Part shown: piece by piece, positions 37,824-46,605 of the stretch | How positions within the stretch are numbered: position 1 is the stretch's first letter | How the letters are laid out: each line of letters opens with the position of its first letter | Assembly (NCBI GenBank): GCA_000016765.1 | Contig: CP000699.1 | Span: 5,211,501 to 5,275,500, forward strand | Length of the DNA stretch: 64,000 nucleotides | Reading direction: 5' to 3' | Origin: Rhizorhabdus wittichii RW1 | GTDB lineage: Bacteria; Pseudomonadota; Alphaproteobacteria; Sphingomonadales; Sphingomonadaceae | Made by a program: the position numbers and the translations under genes | The notes under the pieces: model-generated | Database searches by the model: none | Told to the model about the DNA's origin: nothing | The model's input: only the letters and a program-made list of their open reading frames with translations

Positions 37824-38894
37824 ATGAGCTTCAACAGCTTCGGCCGCGTCTTTCGCTTCTCGACCTGGGGGGAGAGCCATGGGCCCGCCATCGGCGCGGT
37901 GGTCGACGGCTGTCCGCCGGGCCTCGAGCTGAGCGAGGCCGATATCCAGCCGTGGCTCGACAAGCGCCGGCCGGGCACCTCGCGCTTCACCACCCAGCGG
38001 CAGGAGCCCGACCAGGTCCGCATCCTGTCGGGCGTGTTCGAAGGGCGGACCACCGGCACGCCGATCAGCCTGATGATCGACAATGTCGACCAGCGCTCGA
38101 AGGATTATTCGGAGGTCGCGCTCGCCTATCGGCCCGGCCATGCCGACTATGCCTATGATGCCAAATATGGCTTCCGCGACCATCGCGGCGGCGGGCGATC
38201 CTCGGCGCGCGAGACGGCGTCGCGGGTGGCGGCGGGCGCGGTCGCGCGGCTGGTGATTCCAGAGGTCAGGATCCGGGCCTATCTGATCGAACTGGGCGGC
38301 GACAGGATCGATCCTGCCGCGTTCGACGATGCCGCGATCGACGAGAATCCGTTCTTCTGCCCCGACCGCGCGGCGGCGGCGCGCTGGGAAGCGATCGTCG
38401 ACGATGCGCGCAAGGCCGGCTCCTCGGTCGGCGCCGTCGTCGAATGCGTCGCGGAGGGCGTGCCGGCCGGCTGGGGCGCGCCGCTCTACGCCAAGCTCGA
38501 CAGCGAGCTGGCGGCGGCCTGCATGTCGATCAATGCGGTCAAGGGCGTCGAGATCGGCGACGGCTTCGCCGCGGCGCGGCTGACCGGCGAGACCAACGCC
38601 GATCCGATGCGGCCCGGCAATGACGGCAAGCCGGTGTTCCTCGCCAACCATGCCGGCGGGATCGCGGGCGGCATCGCCACCGGCCAGCCGGTGGTGGTGC
38701 GGATCGCGCTCAAGCCGACCTCGTCGATCCTGACCCCGGTCGAGACGATCGGGCGCGACGGCAAGGCCGCCGACATCCGCACCAAGGGACGCCACGATCC
38801 CTGTGTCGGCATCCGCGCCGCGCCGGTGCTGGAGGCGATGGTCGCGCTGGTGCTGGCCGACCAGAAGCTGCTGCACCGGGCGCAGATCGGATGA
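37824..38894 (+). CDS. aroC: Chorismate synthase
   Basis: 356 residues. Final step of the shikimate pathway, FMN-dependent elimination of phosphate from EPSP. Signatures are [23 protein letters not shown] near the N-terminus, [19 protein letters not shown] in the middle and [25 protein letters not shown] later. Length is standard. Its stop overlaps the acylphosphatase start by 4 bases (ATGA). Confidence 0.97.
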   Translation: MSFNSFGRVFRFSTWGESHGPAIGAVVDGCPPGLELSEADIQPWLDKRRPGTSRFTTQRQEPDQVRILSGVFEGRTTGTPISLMIDNVDQRSKDYSEVALAYRPGHADYAYDAKYGFRDHRGGGRSSARETASRVAAGAVARLVIPEVRIRAYLIELGGDRIDPAAFDDAAIDENPFFCPDRAAAARWEAIVDDARKAGSSVGAVVECVAEGVPAGWGAPLYAKLDSELAAACMSINAVKGVEIGDGFAAARLTGETNADPMRPGNDGKPVFLANHAGGIAGGIATGQPVVVRIALKPTSSILTPVETIGRDGKAADIRTKGRHDPCVGIRAAPVLEAMVALVLADQKLLHRAQIG

Positions 38895-39190
38895 GCGGGG
38901 CCGATCGCCCCGACCGCATCGCCCGCCGCATCCATGTGAAGGGCAAGGTGCAGGGCGTCTGGTTCCGCGCCTGGACGGTCGAGCAGGCGGCCGAGCTCGG
39001 CCTCGACGGCTGGGTGCGCAACCGCGCGGACGGCTCGGTCGAGGCGGTCGCTGCGGGACCGGCCGATCGGGTCGAGGAGATGATCGCGCGCTGTCGGCGT
39101 GGGTCGCCCGCGTCGCGGGTCGATTCGATCGATGTCGAGGATACGCCCGGCGTGGTCGCGCAGGGCTTCACCCAGAAGCCGACGGTATGA
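38891..39190 (+). CDS. Acylphosphatase
   Basis: 99 residues. Hydrolyses acyl phosphates. The catalytic Arg26 is in [12 protein letters not shown] and the conserved Asn44 in [12 protein letters not shown]. Overlaps aroC (4 bases) and pgeF (4 bases), so it sits in a tightly coupled trio, though the reason for the grouping is unknown. Confidence 0.93.
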   Translation: MSGADRPDRIARRIHVKGKVQGVWFRAWTVEQAAELGLDGWVRNRADGSVEAVAAGPADRVEEMIARCRRGSPASRVDSIDVEDTPGVVAQGFTQKPTV

Positions 39191-39960
39191 GCATGGCCGT
39201 CCGTCCGATCCGGATCGACGCGCTCGGCGCGCTGCCGCATGGCTTCCTCGGCCGCGAGGGCGGGGTGTCGCAGGGCATCCATGCCGGGCTCAATGTCGGG
39301 CTGGGATCGGATGACGATCGCGACGCGATCCGCGAGAATCGCCGGCGGGCGGTCGAGGCGGTGGCGCCGGGCCATGACCTCGTCACGCTGCATCAGGTCC
39401 ATTCGGCCGACGCGGTGGCGGTCACCACCCCCTTCGCCGACGATGAACGGCCGCATGCCGATGCGCTGGTCACCGACCGGCCGGGCCTGCTGCTCGGCAT
39501 CCTCACCGCCGATTGCGTGCCGGTGCTGTTCGCCGATGCGGCGGCCGGCGTCGTCGGCGCGGCGCATGCCGGCTGGAAGGGGGCGCTGTCGGGGGTGGCC
39601 GACGCCACTCTGGTGGAGATGGAAGCGTTGGGCGCGGATCGCTCGCGCGTCGTTGCGGCGATCGGACCGTGCATCGCGCGGGCGAGCTATGAGGTCGACG
39701 AGGGCTTCGTCCGCCGCTTCGAGGCCGACGATCCCGCCAATGAGCGTTTCTTCGCCGACGGCCGCCGCGCCGGCCATGCCCAGTTCGATATCGAGGCCTA
39801 TGTCGCGCACCGGCTGGCGGCGGCCGGGGTGGGGCGGGTGATCGCGATCGGCGAGGACACCTATGCCCAGCCCGATCGCTTCTTCAGCTTCCGCCGGGCC
39901 ACCCATCTGGGCGAGCCCGGCTATGGGCGGCAGATCTCGCTGATCGGGCTGCCCGGCTAA
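39187..39960 (+). CDS. pgeF: Peptidoglycan editing factor PgeF (multicopper oxidoreductase/laccase domain)
   Basis: 257 residues. Metal-binding motifs HQVHSADAV, ADCVPVLFAD and GAAHAGWKGAL with the C-terminal His, characteristic of the YfiH/PgeF family. E. coli PgeF removes L-Ser wrongly incorporated into peptidoglycan precursors; human FAMIN-type relatives act on purine nucleosides. Start ATGA overlaps the acylphosphatase gene. Confidence 0.93.
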   Translation: MSMAVRPIRIDALGALPHGFLGREGGVSQGIHAGLNVGLGSDDDRDAIRENRRRAVEAVAPGHDLVTLHQVHSADAVAVTTPFADDERPHADALVTDRPGLLLGILTADCVPVLFADAAAGVVGAAHAGWKGALSGVADATLVEMEALGADRSRVVAAIGPCIARASYEVDEGFVRRFEADDPANERFFADGRRAGHAQFDIEAYVAHRLAAAGVGRVIAIGEDTYAQPDRFFSFRRATHLGEPGYGRQISLIGLPG

Positions 39961-39973
39961 TCTAAGGCCCTCC

Positions 39974-40756
39974 TCAGAAGGGCACGATCTTCGATTTGTG
40001 GGTGAAGTTCATATAGCCGACATTGACGCCGAGCCGCCAGCCGACGCCGAGCCGGATCGGGATCATCACCACGTCGCCGCGGCGCAGATAGGTCGCGGTG
40101 AAGCCGCCGACGATATAAGCCGTGCCCTCGACCGCCGGGAAGCGATGATAGGCGTCGGCGGTGTCGAACAGGTTGTAGACCAGCACGAAGCTCTTGGCGC
40201 CGTTGGCGCCGAGGTCGAAGCCCAGCGACGGGCCGGTCCAGTAGATCGGCTGCTGTCCCTCGACCTTGTGGAACAGCGTGCCCGAGCCGTAGCGCACGCC
40301 GACGATGATCGCGCCGCCGGCTTCGCGGCCCGCGATATAGGCGTTGGGGCGGCCCTGTTCGGCGAAGATCTTCTCGACCAGCTTGGCGAGGCCCTCGGCG
40401 CCCTTGCCGAACACGCCCTCGGCGGCGGCGAGCACGTCGTCCTGCGCATAGGTCGAATTGGCGGCGGCATCGGCGGCCTGGGCGCGGGCCGGCATCGGCG
40501 TGCCCTCGACGGTGACCGAATCGCCGGTGGCGACGTCGTTGCCGACGGCGGCGGCGTCGGTCGTGCCGGCCGGCGCGGCGGATGCGGCCTCAGCCGCTGG
40601 CGCCGAGACCCGGGTGCCGTAATTGGCCTCGCTCGCCGGAACGGGGGCGAGGTCGCTCGCGGCGTTGGGGTCGACCGTCCTGATCTGCGCCTGCGCCGTG
40701 CCCGAAAGCGCGAGCGCCATCGCCCCCGCCATGCCGAGCACCATCCCCTTGACCAT
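39974..40756 (-). CDS. DUF1134 family exported protein
   Basis: 260 residues. Signal peptide about 1-24 (ends TAQA), a low-complexity alanine/proline/valine segment (about 30-95), then the DUF1134 domain (about 120-260, DVLAAAEGVFGKGAEGLAKLVEKIFAEQGRPNAYIAGREAGG ... RLGVGWRLGVNVGYMNFTHK). Predicted exported; function unknown, common in sphingomonads. Start chosen from the signal peptide; the longer upstream frame is not needed. Convergent with pgeF. Confidence 0.9.
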   Translation of the reverse strand: MVKGMVLGMAGAMALALSGTAQAQIRTVDPNAASDLAPVPASEANYGTRVSAPAAEAASAAPAGTTDAAAVGNDVATGDSVTVEGTPMPARAQAADAAANSTYAQDDVLAAAEGVFGKGAEGLAKLVEKIFAEQGRPNAYIAGREAGGAIIVGVRYGSGTLFHKVEGQQPIYWTGPSLGFDLGANGAKSFVLVYNLFDTADAYHRFPAVEGTAYIVGGFTATYLRRGDVVMIPIRLGVGWRLGVNVGYMNFTHKSKIVPF

Positions 40757-40911
40757 GCCTGTTCTCCGCAAACCGCTTCGCCTGTCGTCTGGTAAAGCCT
40801 CTTTTGGCGGATGCTGCAATGAATCGAACCTGAATATTGATGGCGGAAAATGCATCGAGAGGCGGTTGATCAGAGCGCACCTGCTCGCTATAGCGCGGCC
40901 TCTGCCTCGCC

Positions 40912-41004
40912 GGAGACGTGGGTGAGTGGCTGAAACCAGCGGTTTGCTAAACCGCCGTACGGGGATTACTCGTACCGAGGGTTCGAATCCCTCCGTCTCC
41001 GCCA
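40912..41004 (+). tRNA. tRNA-Ser (anticodon GCU)
   Basis: Acceptor arms GGAGACG (40912-40918) and CGTCTCC (40994-41000), discriminator G and encoded CCA. Anticodon stem GCGGT/ACCGC encloses loop TTGCTAA, anticodon GCT at 40946-40948. A long variable arm with GTACG / CGTAC stem identifies a class II (serine) tRNA. T-arm GAGGG-TTCGAAT-CCCTC. Reads AGC and AGU codons. Confidence 0.95.
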
Positions 41005-41048
41005 GATCCTGCTGAAAACAAGGATTTATCGGTTGGCTGCCCGCCGTG

Positions 41049-41462
41049 TCAGGCGAGCGGGGGCGGTTCTATCCAGCGGAAGAATTCGACGAAATAGCCG
41101 CCGGGGTCGCACACGCGGAACTCGGTGGTGCGGCCGCGGCAGCCGGGCTGGAAGCCGTCGTCGGGCCCGAGGCAGCCCGCGGCCGCGAGGCGGTCGCGCC
41201 ATTGTTCCAGCTGATCGGTCTCGATCGAGAGCGTTGCGCCCTTGTTGAGGCCGGGCACCGGGCGCTGGCTGCCGCTCACCGCATCGACGAGGCCGAGGCT
41301 GTGGCCCGGGGCGACGCGCAGCAGCACCAGCCAGTCCTGGTCGAAATAGGGCTCGAACCCCAGCACCTCGCGATACCAGCGTATCGCGGCGGCGAGGTCG
41401 TCATAGTAGAAGAAGGTGATGGTCCCGGCGATGTCGGGCCTGCCCTCCACCGGTCCCGTCAT
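41049..41462 (-). CDS. VOC (glyoxalase/bleomycin-resistance) family protein
   Basis: 137 residues, cytosolic. One VOC repeat pair: GTITFFYYDDLAAAIRWYREVLGFEPYFD at the start and FRVCDPGGYFVEFFRWI at the end. The reaction is not determinable; VOC proteins cover isomerases, dioxygenases and resistance proteins. Resembles the exported VOC protein encoded at 46.6 kb in domain order (TFLYY/TFFYY start). It lies next to the MarR regulator gene, 16 bases downstream. Confidence 0.88.
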   Translation of the reverse strand: MTGPVEGRPDIAGTITFFYYDDLAAAIRWYREVLGFEPYFDQDWLVLLRVAPGHSLGLVDAVSGSQRPVPGLNKGATLSIETDQLEQWRDRLAAAGCLGPDDGFQPGCRGRTTEFRVCDPGGYFVEFFRWIEPPPLA

Positions 41463-41478
41463 CGCGACGCAGCCACCG

Positions 41479-41973
41479 TCATTGATAGAAATCGATGTTC
41501 TGCTCGACCCGGTTGAGCGTGGCGCGCAGCGTGTCGAGCTCCGCGCGCGACAGGCCGGCGAGCGCTTCCTGCTGGTGACGGTAGGCGGTCAGCAGGATGG
41601 CTTCGAGCTTCTCGATCCCGGCCGGGGTCAGCGTCACCTCGGTCGCGCGCGAATCCTCGGTCGAGGCCTGGCGCGTCGCCAGGCCGTCGGCCTCGAGCTG
41701 CATGATCACGCGGCTGACCGTGGGTTGCTCCATCAGCGCCTGTTCGGCGATCTTGCCGATGGTGAGCGTGCCGTAGGACCGCAGCACGCTCATCACGCGC
41801 CAGCGCGACGGCTTGATCCCCTGGCTGCGCAGGCGCGCCTGCAGCCTCTGGTCGAGCCGGTTGGTCAGCCGATAGAGTTGGTAGGGGAGATAGTCGTTGA
41901 GCCAGCTATTCCCGGCCTGCGCCTCTTCGAGGCTCGATCGCGCGGTTTCGCGGGTCTTTTGCGGCTTGGTCAC
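41479..41973 (-). CDS. MarR family transcriptional regulator
   Basis: 164 residues. Winged-helix DNA-binding core: KPSRWRVMSVLRSYGTLTIGKIAEQALMEQPTVSRVIMQLEADGL with the wing ASTEDSRATEVTLTPAG. GTG start, VTKPQKTRETARSS; earlier in-frame Met is possible but adds an unlikely leader. Divergent from the NSS transporter gene; the AT-rich gap between them has a 9-bp inverted repeat at 42033-42060 that could be its operator. Likely the regulator of the 41-53 kb cluster; inferred from position. Confidence 0.92.
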   Translation of the reverse strand: MTKPQKTRETARSSLEEAQAGNSWLNDYLPYQLYRLTNRLDQRLQARLRSQGIKPSRWRVMSVLRSYGTLTIGKIAEQALMEQPTVSRVIMQLEADGLATRQASTEDSRATEVTLTPAGIEKLEAILLTAYRHQQEALAGLSRAELDTLRATLNRVEQNIDFYQ

Positions 41974-42032
41974 GCGCGGCAGCTTATAGCAACTATTGCG
42001 CTGGTCAATCGGGCAAACAGCATATACAGATA

Positions 42033-42060
42033 ATAAAACATATATAAATGGATGTTTTAT
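42033..42060. promoter_or_regulatory. AT-rich inverted repeat, candidate MarR operator
   Basis: ATAAAACAT (42033-42041) and ATGTTTTAT (42052-42060) are perfect 9-bp inverted repeats spaced by 10 bases, in an unusually AT-rich intergenic patch between the MarR gene and the NSS transporter gene. Spacing (19 bp between half-site centres) suits a winged-helix dimer. It lies immediately upstream of the Shine-Dalgarno of the transporter. Confidence 0.5.
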
Positions 42061-42070
42061 GGAGGGGCGT

Positions 42071-43450
42071 TTGGCTGACAATCCGGCTGGTGCATCGCGC
42101 GCGAACGAACAATGGTCGTCCCGGCTGTCGTTCATCTATTCGATCGGCGCGGCGGCGATCGGCCTGGGGACGCTGTGGCGCTTCCCCTATGTCGCGGGGG
42201 CCAATGGCGGCGGCGCCTTCGTCATCCTCTACGCGCTGTTCGTGGTCGCGATCTGCGTTCCGCTGATGATCGCCGAAATGGCGATCGGCCGGCGCGGCCA
42301 TGGCAGCGTGATGGCCAGCGTCGACGCCGCGATCGCGGCGAGCGGCGGATCGCGGGGCTGGCGCGTCGTCGGCCTGCTCGGCCTGCTGATCCCCTTCTTC
42401 GGGCTCAGCTATTACAGCATCGTCGCCGGCTGGGCGATCGACTACAGCGTCCTGTCGGTGACGCAGGGCTTCGCCGGCTTCGATGCGGAGCGGTCGCGCA
42501 CCGCCTTCGGGGCGCTGACGGCGTCGCCGGTGCGGGGCGGGCTGCTCCAGCTCGGCTTCATCATGGCGACCGCCGCGGTCGTCGGGCTGGGCGTGCAGCG
42601 CGGGATCGAGACCGTGTCGCGGATCAAGATGATCGCGCTGTTCGCGATCCTGATCGGCCTGGTCATCTACAACGCGATCACGATCGGGCTGATGCCCAGC
42701 GCCGTTTTCCTGCTCGAACCCGATTTCGCGGCGCTCGGCGCGACCGGCGCGCTGACCGCACTCGGCCAGGCCCTGTTCTCGACCGCGATCGGCGCCGGCG
42801 TGCTGATGACCTACAGCGCCTATCTGCCCGCCAACGCATCGCTGCCGCGATCCTCCTTCGCGCTGGCGGGCGGGGTGATCGTCGTCGCGCTGCTGACCGG
42901 CTTCGCGATCTTCCCCGCCGTGCTCGCCTACGGCCTCAAGCCCACCGAGGGCCCTAACCTGATCTTCGTCACCCTGCCTGTCGTGTTCGGGCAGATGGCG
43001 GGCGGGCGGATCATCGCCATCTTCTTCTTCGGGCTGATCGCGCTGGGCGCCTTCACCACCGCGGTCGGCATGCTCGAGCCGGTGGTCGCCCGGCTGCGCG
43101 AGAAGCTGCCGCTCGGCCGCGCCCCGCTCGCCGTCGGCGCCGGGCTGGCGATCTGGCTGATCGGCCTGCCGTCGCTGCTGTCGTTCAACATATTGTCGGA
43201 TGTCCACCCGCTCGCCGCCTTCGGCCTGGAGAAGGAGACGGCGTTCGACCTGCTCGACTTCACCATCGCCAACCTGATGCTGCCCGCCAGCGCGCTGATG
43301 CTCGCGCTGTTCGTCGGCTGGCGGTGCCGGGCGATCGTCGGCCCCGGCGACACCGGCCTCGGTCCCCGCGGTTTCAGGCTCTGGGCCCTGATCATCCGCT
43401 ATGTCGCCCCGCTCGCCATTTTCGGGCTCGCCATCCACCTGCTCGGCTAG
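42071..43450 (+). CDS. Sodium-dependent transporter, NSS (SLC6) family
   Basis: 459 residues with about 11-12 transmembrane helices. NSS motifs: SFIYSIGAAAIGLGTLWRFPYVAGANGGGAFVILY at the N-terminus (TM1 Na+ and substrate sites, split here by function), and TAIGAGVLMTYSAYLPANASLPRSSFA later. Family imports amino acids or related compounds with Na+. TTG is chosen because GGAGGGG lies just upstream (42061-42067); an ATG at 42059 would put that motif inside the coding region and lacks its own site. Divergent from the MarR regulator, and followed by the PLP enzyme gene after 69 bases. Confidence 0.92.
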   Translation: MADNPAGASRANEQWSSRLSFIYSIGAAAIGLGTLWRFPYVAGANGGGAFVILYALFVVAICVPLMIAEMAIGRRGHGSVMASVDAAIAASGGSRGWRVVGLLGLLIPFFGLSYYSIVAGWAIDYSVLSVTQGFAGFDAERSRTAFGALTASPVRGGLLQLGFIMATAAVVGLGVQRGIETVSRIKMIALFAILIGLVIYNAITIGLMPSAVFLLEPDFAALGATGALTALGQALFSTAIGAGVLMTYSAYLPANASLPRSSFALAGGVIVVALLTGFAIFPAVLAYGLKPTEGPNLIFVTLPVVFGQMAGGRIIAIFFFGLIALGAFTTAVGMLEPVVARLREKLPLGRAPLAVGAGLAIWLIGLPSLLSFNILSDVHPLAAFGLEKETAFDLLDFTIANLMLPASALMLALFVGWRCRAIVGPGDTGLGPRGFRLWALIIRYVAPLAIFGLAIHLLG

Positions 43451-43473
43451 ATCATGCTATACATATAGTCATC

Positions 43474-43489
43474 TTCATATATATATGAA
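43474..43489. promoter_or_regulatory. AT-rich palindrome upstream of the PLP enzyme gene
   Basis: TTCATATATATATGAA, a perfect 16-base palindrome, in the 69-base gap between the transporter and PLP-enzyme genes. Same TTCATAT/ATATGAA half-sites as other gaps of the 42-52 kb cluster. Confidence 0.4.
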
Positions 43490-43519
43490 TGCATAAGGAC
43501 GAGATGGAGCAAGATCCGC

Positions 43520-44695
43520 ATGACCGCTGAAGCCGATTTCGGCCAATTTCGCGCGCAGTTCCCGACCACCGAGACGATGGTCTACCTCAACAGCGGATCC
43601 TACGGCCTGCTCGGCAACAGCGCGCGCGCGGCGATGGAGGCCTATCTGGCCGACCGGATCGCCAAGGGTGCCGACTGGGGCGCCTGGGTGGCGCTGGAGG
43701 AGGAGGTCCGCCGGCGCATGGCGCGGCTGCTGGGCGGCGACGTCGACGAGGTCGCGGTGACGGCGTCGGCATCGGCGGGCATCAACGCGGTGGCGAGCAG
43801 CGTCGACTTCTCCACGCGGCGCAAGGCGGTGGTCAGCAATTACGAATTTCCGACCAGCGCGCAGATCTGGCACGCGCAGGAGAAGCGCGGCGCGCAGGTC
43901 GTCCATGTCGCGGAGGCCGAGGATCGCACCATCCCGCTCGCCCATTTCGACGCGGCGATCGACCGCGACACCGCGATCGTCGCGCTGTCGCACGTCTGCT
44001 ACCGGCATGGCGGCAAGCTTCCCGCCGACCGGATCCGCGAGATCGTCCGGATCGCGCATGAGCGCGGCGCGCTGGTGATCCTCGATTGCTACCAGTCGAT
44101 CGGCACCGAGCAGATCGACGTGCGCGCGCTGGGCGTCGATTTCTGCGTCGGCGGCATGCTCAAATATCTGCTCGGCTCGGCGGGCAGCGGCTTCCTGTGG
44201 GTGCGCGCGGCGCTGACCTCCGCGCTGGCGCCGACCACGTCGGGCTGGTTCGCCCAGGCCGACACCAATGCGATGGATATCTTCGCGCACGATCCCAGCC
44301 CCAGCGCGCGCCGCTTCCAGGGCGGCACCCCGCCGGTGCCGAGCCTCTATGCGGCCAAGGCGGGGCTCGACCTGATCCTCGACCTCGGCGTCGATGCGAT
44401 CGAGGGGCGGGTGCGCGCGCTCACCCGGCTCGCGCTCGATCGGCTGGCGGAGGCGGACATCGCCGTCGCGACGCCGGAGGACGATGCGCTGCGCGGCCCG
44501 ATGATCGCGATCCCGGTGCGGGACGAGGATGCGTTCGTCGCGCAGCTGTTCGCGCAGAACATCGTGACGTCGAGCCGCGACGGCAACATCCGCGCGGGCT
44601 TCCACGCCTATAATGACGAAGCCGATGTCGAGCGCTTCGTCGACGCGCTGGTCCGCAGCGGCCAGTGCTTCGCCCGGCGGGAAGCGGTGGGGTAG
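43520..44695 (+). CDS. Class-V aminotransferase-fold PLP enzyme
   Basis: 391 residues. Fold-type I PLP protein of the cysteine desulfurase / kynureninase / isopenicillin-epimerase group: N-terminal MVYLNSGSYGLLG, phosphate-binding SHVCYRHGGKLP, Asp in LVILDCYQSIGTEQ, and the Schiff-base Lys in VGGMLKYLLGSAG (about residue 218). No cysteine-rich mobile loop of IscS type is visible, so it is probably not a sulfur donor. Likely acts on the amino-acid substrate imported by the adjacent NSS transporter; that is inference. Substrate unknown. Confidence 0.88.
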   Translation: MTAEADFGQFRAQFPTTETMVYLNSGSYGLLGNSARAAMEAYLADRIAKGADWGAWVALEEEVRRRMARLLGGDVDEVAVTASASAGINAVASSVDFSTRRKAVVSNYEFPTSAQIWHAQEKRGAQVVHVAEAEDRTIPLAHFDAAIDRDTAIVALSHVCYRHGGKLPADRIREIVRIAHERGALVILDCYQSIGTEQIDVRALGVDFCVGGMLKYLLGSAGSGFLWVRAALTSALAPTTSGWFAQADTNAMDIFAHDPSPSARRFQGGTPPVPSLYAAKAGLDLILDLGVDAIEGRVRALTRLALDRLAEADIAVATPEDDALRGPMIAIPVRDEDAFVAQLFAQNIVTSSRDGNIRAGFHAYNDEADVERFVDALVRSGQCFARREAVG

Positions 44696-44710
44696 GGTGG
44701 TTTTCCCACT

Positions 44711-44806
44711 CGTCACCCCAGCGCAGGCTGGGGTCCATGTCTCTCATCAGCCAGATGGCATCTGAGGAGAAAACAGACATGGACCCCAGCCTGCGCTGGG
44801 GTGACG
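44711..44806. repeat. Paired inverted element, 32-bp perfect arms
   Basis: Left arm 44711-44742 and right arm 44775-44806 are exact inverted repeats around 32 bases. Each arm has the hairpin ACCCCAGC / GCTGGGGT; the left end begins CGTCACC rather than CGTCATT, a variant of the family. The inner spacer holds a small CAGATG / CATCTG hairpin. Lies between two convergent genes. Confidence 0.88.
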
Positions 44807-44848
44807 GGCAAAAGGATCGTCGTTAGGCTTGGTGGCCCCCTCAAGGCC

Positions 44849-45901
44849 TCAATAGTTGATCCCGGGATTGTCGCCGGGGTGGATGAGTCCGACCACGTCC
44901 ATGCCGTCGGGATGGGTGCATTGCAGCGAGTGGCGATGCTTGCGCGGGAAGAAGATCACGTCGCCGGCGCGGACGCGGGCGCGGACGCCTTCGTTCCAGA
45001 TCACGCCTTCGCCCGACAGGATGATCAGCGCTTCCTCGTAGAGGTGGCGATGCATCTCGGCGCGCGATTGCGGGATATGGCCGATGAACTGCGTCGCGGT
45101 GGTCGATCCGATCCGCTTGTCGACGAGCATCTGGAAATAGCGCGGCCCCATGGCGTGGCGCTGGCCCTCGTCGACGCCGACGGTGCGGTCGGGCCAGCGG
45201 GCGTCGAAATCGCCGGGCATCTCCGCCAGCTCGCCGAGCGCGTCGGTGGCGGGACAGGCGTGGATATGCACGCCGAGCGGCGCGTCACCCTGCTGGGTGA
45301 AGCGGAACGCCTCGCCGCCCCGGACATAGACGCCCATGTCCCTGGCGAGGGCGAAGCTCCGCCCGGAAATCTCGACGCTGCCCTGTCCGGCCATCGTCCA
45401 GAGGACGACGTCGCCGGCGGCGGAAGCGAGCACGGGCGATTGGCCGCGCCGCAACTCGCCGTAGAACTGCGCCTGATGCTGCGCGCCCATCGCGGTCGAC
45501 ACGATCGTCCGGCACCACCAGTCGCCGGCGGTCGCGGGGCGGGTCGCCTCGGCGGCGATCACATAGCAATGGCCGTCCAGCGAGCGGATGCCCTCCGCGT
45601 CGCTTTCCGCCCAGGGCAGGTCCTCGGCCCGTTCGGCTTCCTCGGCATAGCCGCCGGGCAGGTTGCTGTGCGCGCCGTCGCAGAAGGGGCCCGTCGCGGT
45701 CTGCTTGCAGCCGCAGAACAGCACTTCCTCGCCATCGACGGTGCAGTCGTAGCGGATCGGCTCGATGCCGGTGCCTTCGTGCGAACGGCCGTCGCAAAAG
45801 GGCTGCCGCTTCGATCGCCCGCAGGCGCACCAGAGATAGGAACGCCCGGCCTTCAATTCCTTGTAGAACGGCTTGCGGCTTGCCACGACGGCATCGCCCA
45901 T
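44849..45901 (-). CDS. CDGSH iron-sulfur protein fused to two cupin domains
   Basis: 350 residues. The first 80 hold two CDGSH-type [2Fe-2S] motifs, each with three Cys and one His: CACGRSKRQPFCDGRSH (Cys25, Cys27, Cys36, His41) and CGCKQTATGPFCDGAH (Cys63, Cys65, Cys74, His78). Two cupin domains follow; the second contains HRHLYEEALIILSGEG and later HRH, so a metal-binding His/Glu/His set appears intact, while the first cupin lacks the full set. CDGSH domains may carry electrons; joining them to a dicupin oxygenase-like body is unusual. AGGGAG precedes the ATG. It lies downstream of the PLP enzyme gene on the opposite strand. Confidence 0.85.
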   Translation of the reverse strand: MGDAVVASRKPFYKELKAGRSYLWCACGRSKRQPFCDGRSHEGTGIEPIRYDCTVDGEEVLFCGCKQTATGPFCDGAHSNLPGGYAEEAERAEDLPWAESDAEGIRSLDGHCYVIAAEATRPATAGDWWCRTIVSTAMGAQHQAQFYGELRRGQSPVLASAAGDVVLWTMAGQGSVEISGRSFALARDMGVYVRGGEAFRFTQQGDAPLGVHIHACPATDALGELAEMPGDFDARWPDRTVGVDEGQRHAMGPRYFQMLVDKRIGSTTATQFIGHIPQSRAEMHRHLYEEALIILSGEGVIWNEGVRARVRAGDVIFFPRKHRHSLQCTHPDGMDVVGLIHPGDNPGINY

Positions 45902-45980
45902 CGATATTCTCCCTGAACGCACGACTGTGCCGTCGCCCCGTCAATGCGGCCGGCGACGGCAGGACCCGGTTGTCGACCGA

Positions 45981-46337
45981 CTATTCGAGCCAGAGCGGCC
46001 GGTCGATCTCGTACCAGATCTCAACTTCCATGTTGCGGTGATCCATCACGCCCAGGTGATAGGGATCGTTCTTCTTATATTCGGCATAGGGCCCCGGATA
46101 GTCGTGGCGCCGCTTCTTGTACGCCTCGAAGCTCGCCAGGTCCTCATATTCCCAGACGATGAAATGGCGGCCGCTATTGGGCCCCGCGATCTCCTTGACG
46201 TAGTAGCGCAGGCTCTTCCATTCCTTGAACAGGTGGCGGTTGGCGCCGACCCATTTCAGGAAATTGGTCATCGCGGCGTCGTGTTCGGCTTCCTTGCCCT
46301 GGATCGGAAACCAGCTTTCGGCTTCGAAAATCGCCAT
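45981..46337 (-). CDS. Dabb/NIPSNAP-like small protein
   Basis: 118 residues: MAIFEAESWFPIQGKEAEHDAAMTNFLKWV, aromatic-rich core FIVWEYEDLASFEAYKKRRHDYPGPYAEY and ending EVEIWYEIDRPLWLE. Length and strand-helix pattern fit a dimeric alpha/beta barrel (ferredoxin-like) protein that may act as a monooxygenase or as a chaperone of a reactive intermediate. No catalytic residue can be assigned. One base separates it from the Tat peptide gene upstream, so they are co-transcribed. Confidence 0.7.
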   Translation of the reverse strand: MAIFEAESWFPIQGKEAEHDAAMTNFLKWVGANRHLFKEWKSLRYYVKEIAGPNSGRHFIVWEYEDLASFEAYKKRRHDYPGPYAEYKKNDPYHLGVMDHRNMEVEIWYEIDRPLWLE

Positions 46338-46338
46338 G

Positions 46339-46539
46339 TCAGCGCGCTCCCCTGCCGCCGCCGAACTCGCCGCCATAGAGGCGCGCGACGCGCTCCAACT
46401 CGGCATCGCTGGGCCGGCGCGGGTCGGCGCCCGTCGACACAGCGGCAGCAGCAGCCGGCGCGCCGACCGCGACGCCCGCCACCGCGAGCGAGGCGAGGCC
46501 CAGCGCCTGGCGACGGCTGGTGACCAGTTTCTCGTCCAT
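46339..46539 (-). CDS. Tat-signal micropeptide
   Basis: 66 residues: MDEKLVTSRRQALGLASLAVAGVAVGAP, a twin-arginine (SRRQ) signal with a hydrophobic core and AAAA cleavage region, then only about 27 mature residues (STGADPRRPSDAELERVARLYGGEF). Start chosen with AAAGGAC upstream; an earlier Met five codons back is also open. Too short for an enzyme; perhaps a tether or export partner of the Dabb-like protein encoded next to it (one-base gap). Function unknown. Confidence 0.6.
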   Translation of the reverse strand: MDEKLVTSRRQALGLASLAVAGVAVGAPAAAAAVSTGADPRRPSDAELERVARLYGGEFGGGRGAR

Positions 46540-46605
46540 CTCCTGTCCTTTCATGGTGATCCAGTGGGTCGGAAGTCTAGAATGGACTGGATTTATGTCA
46601 ATTCA

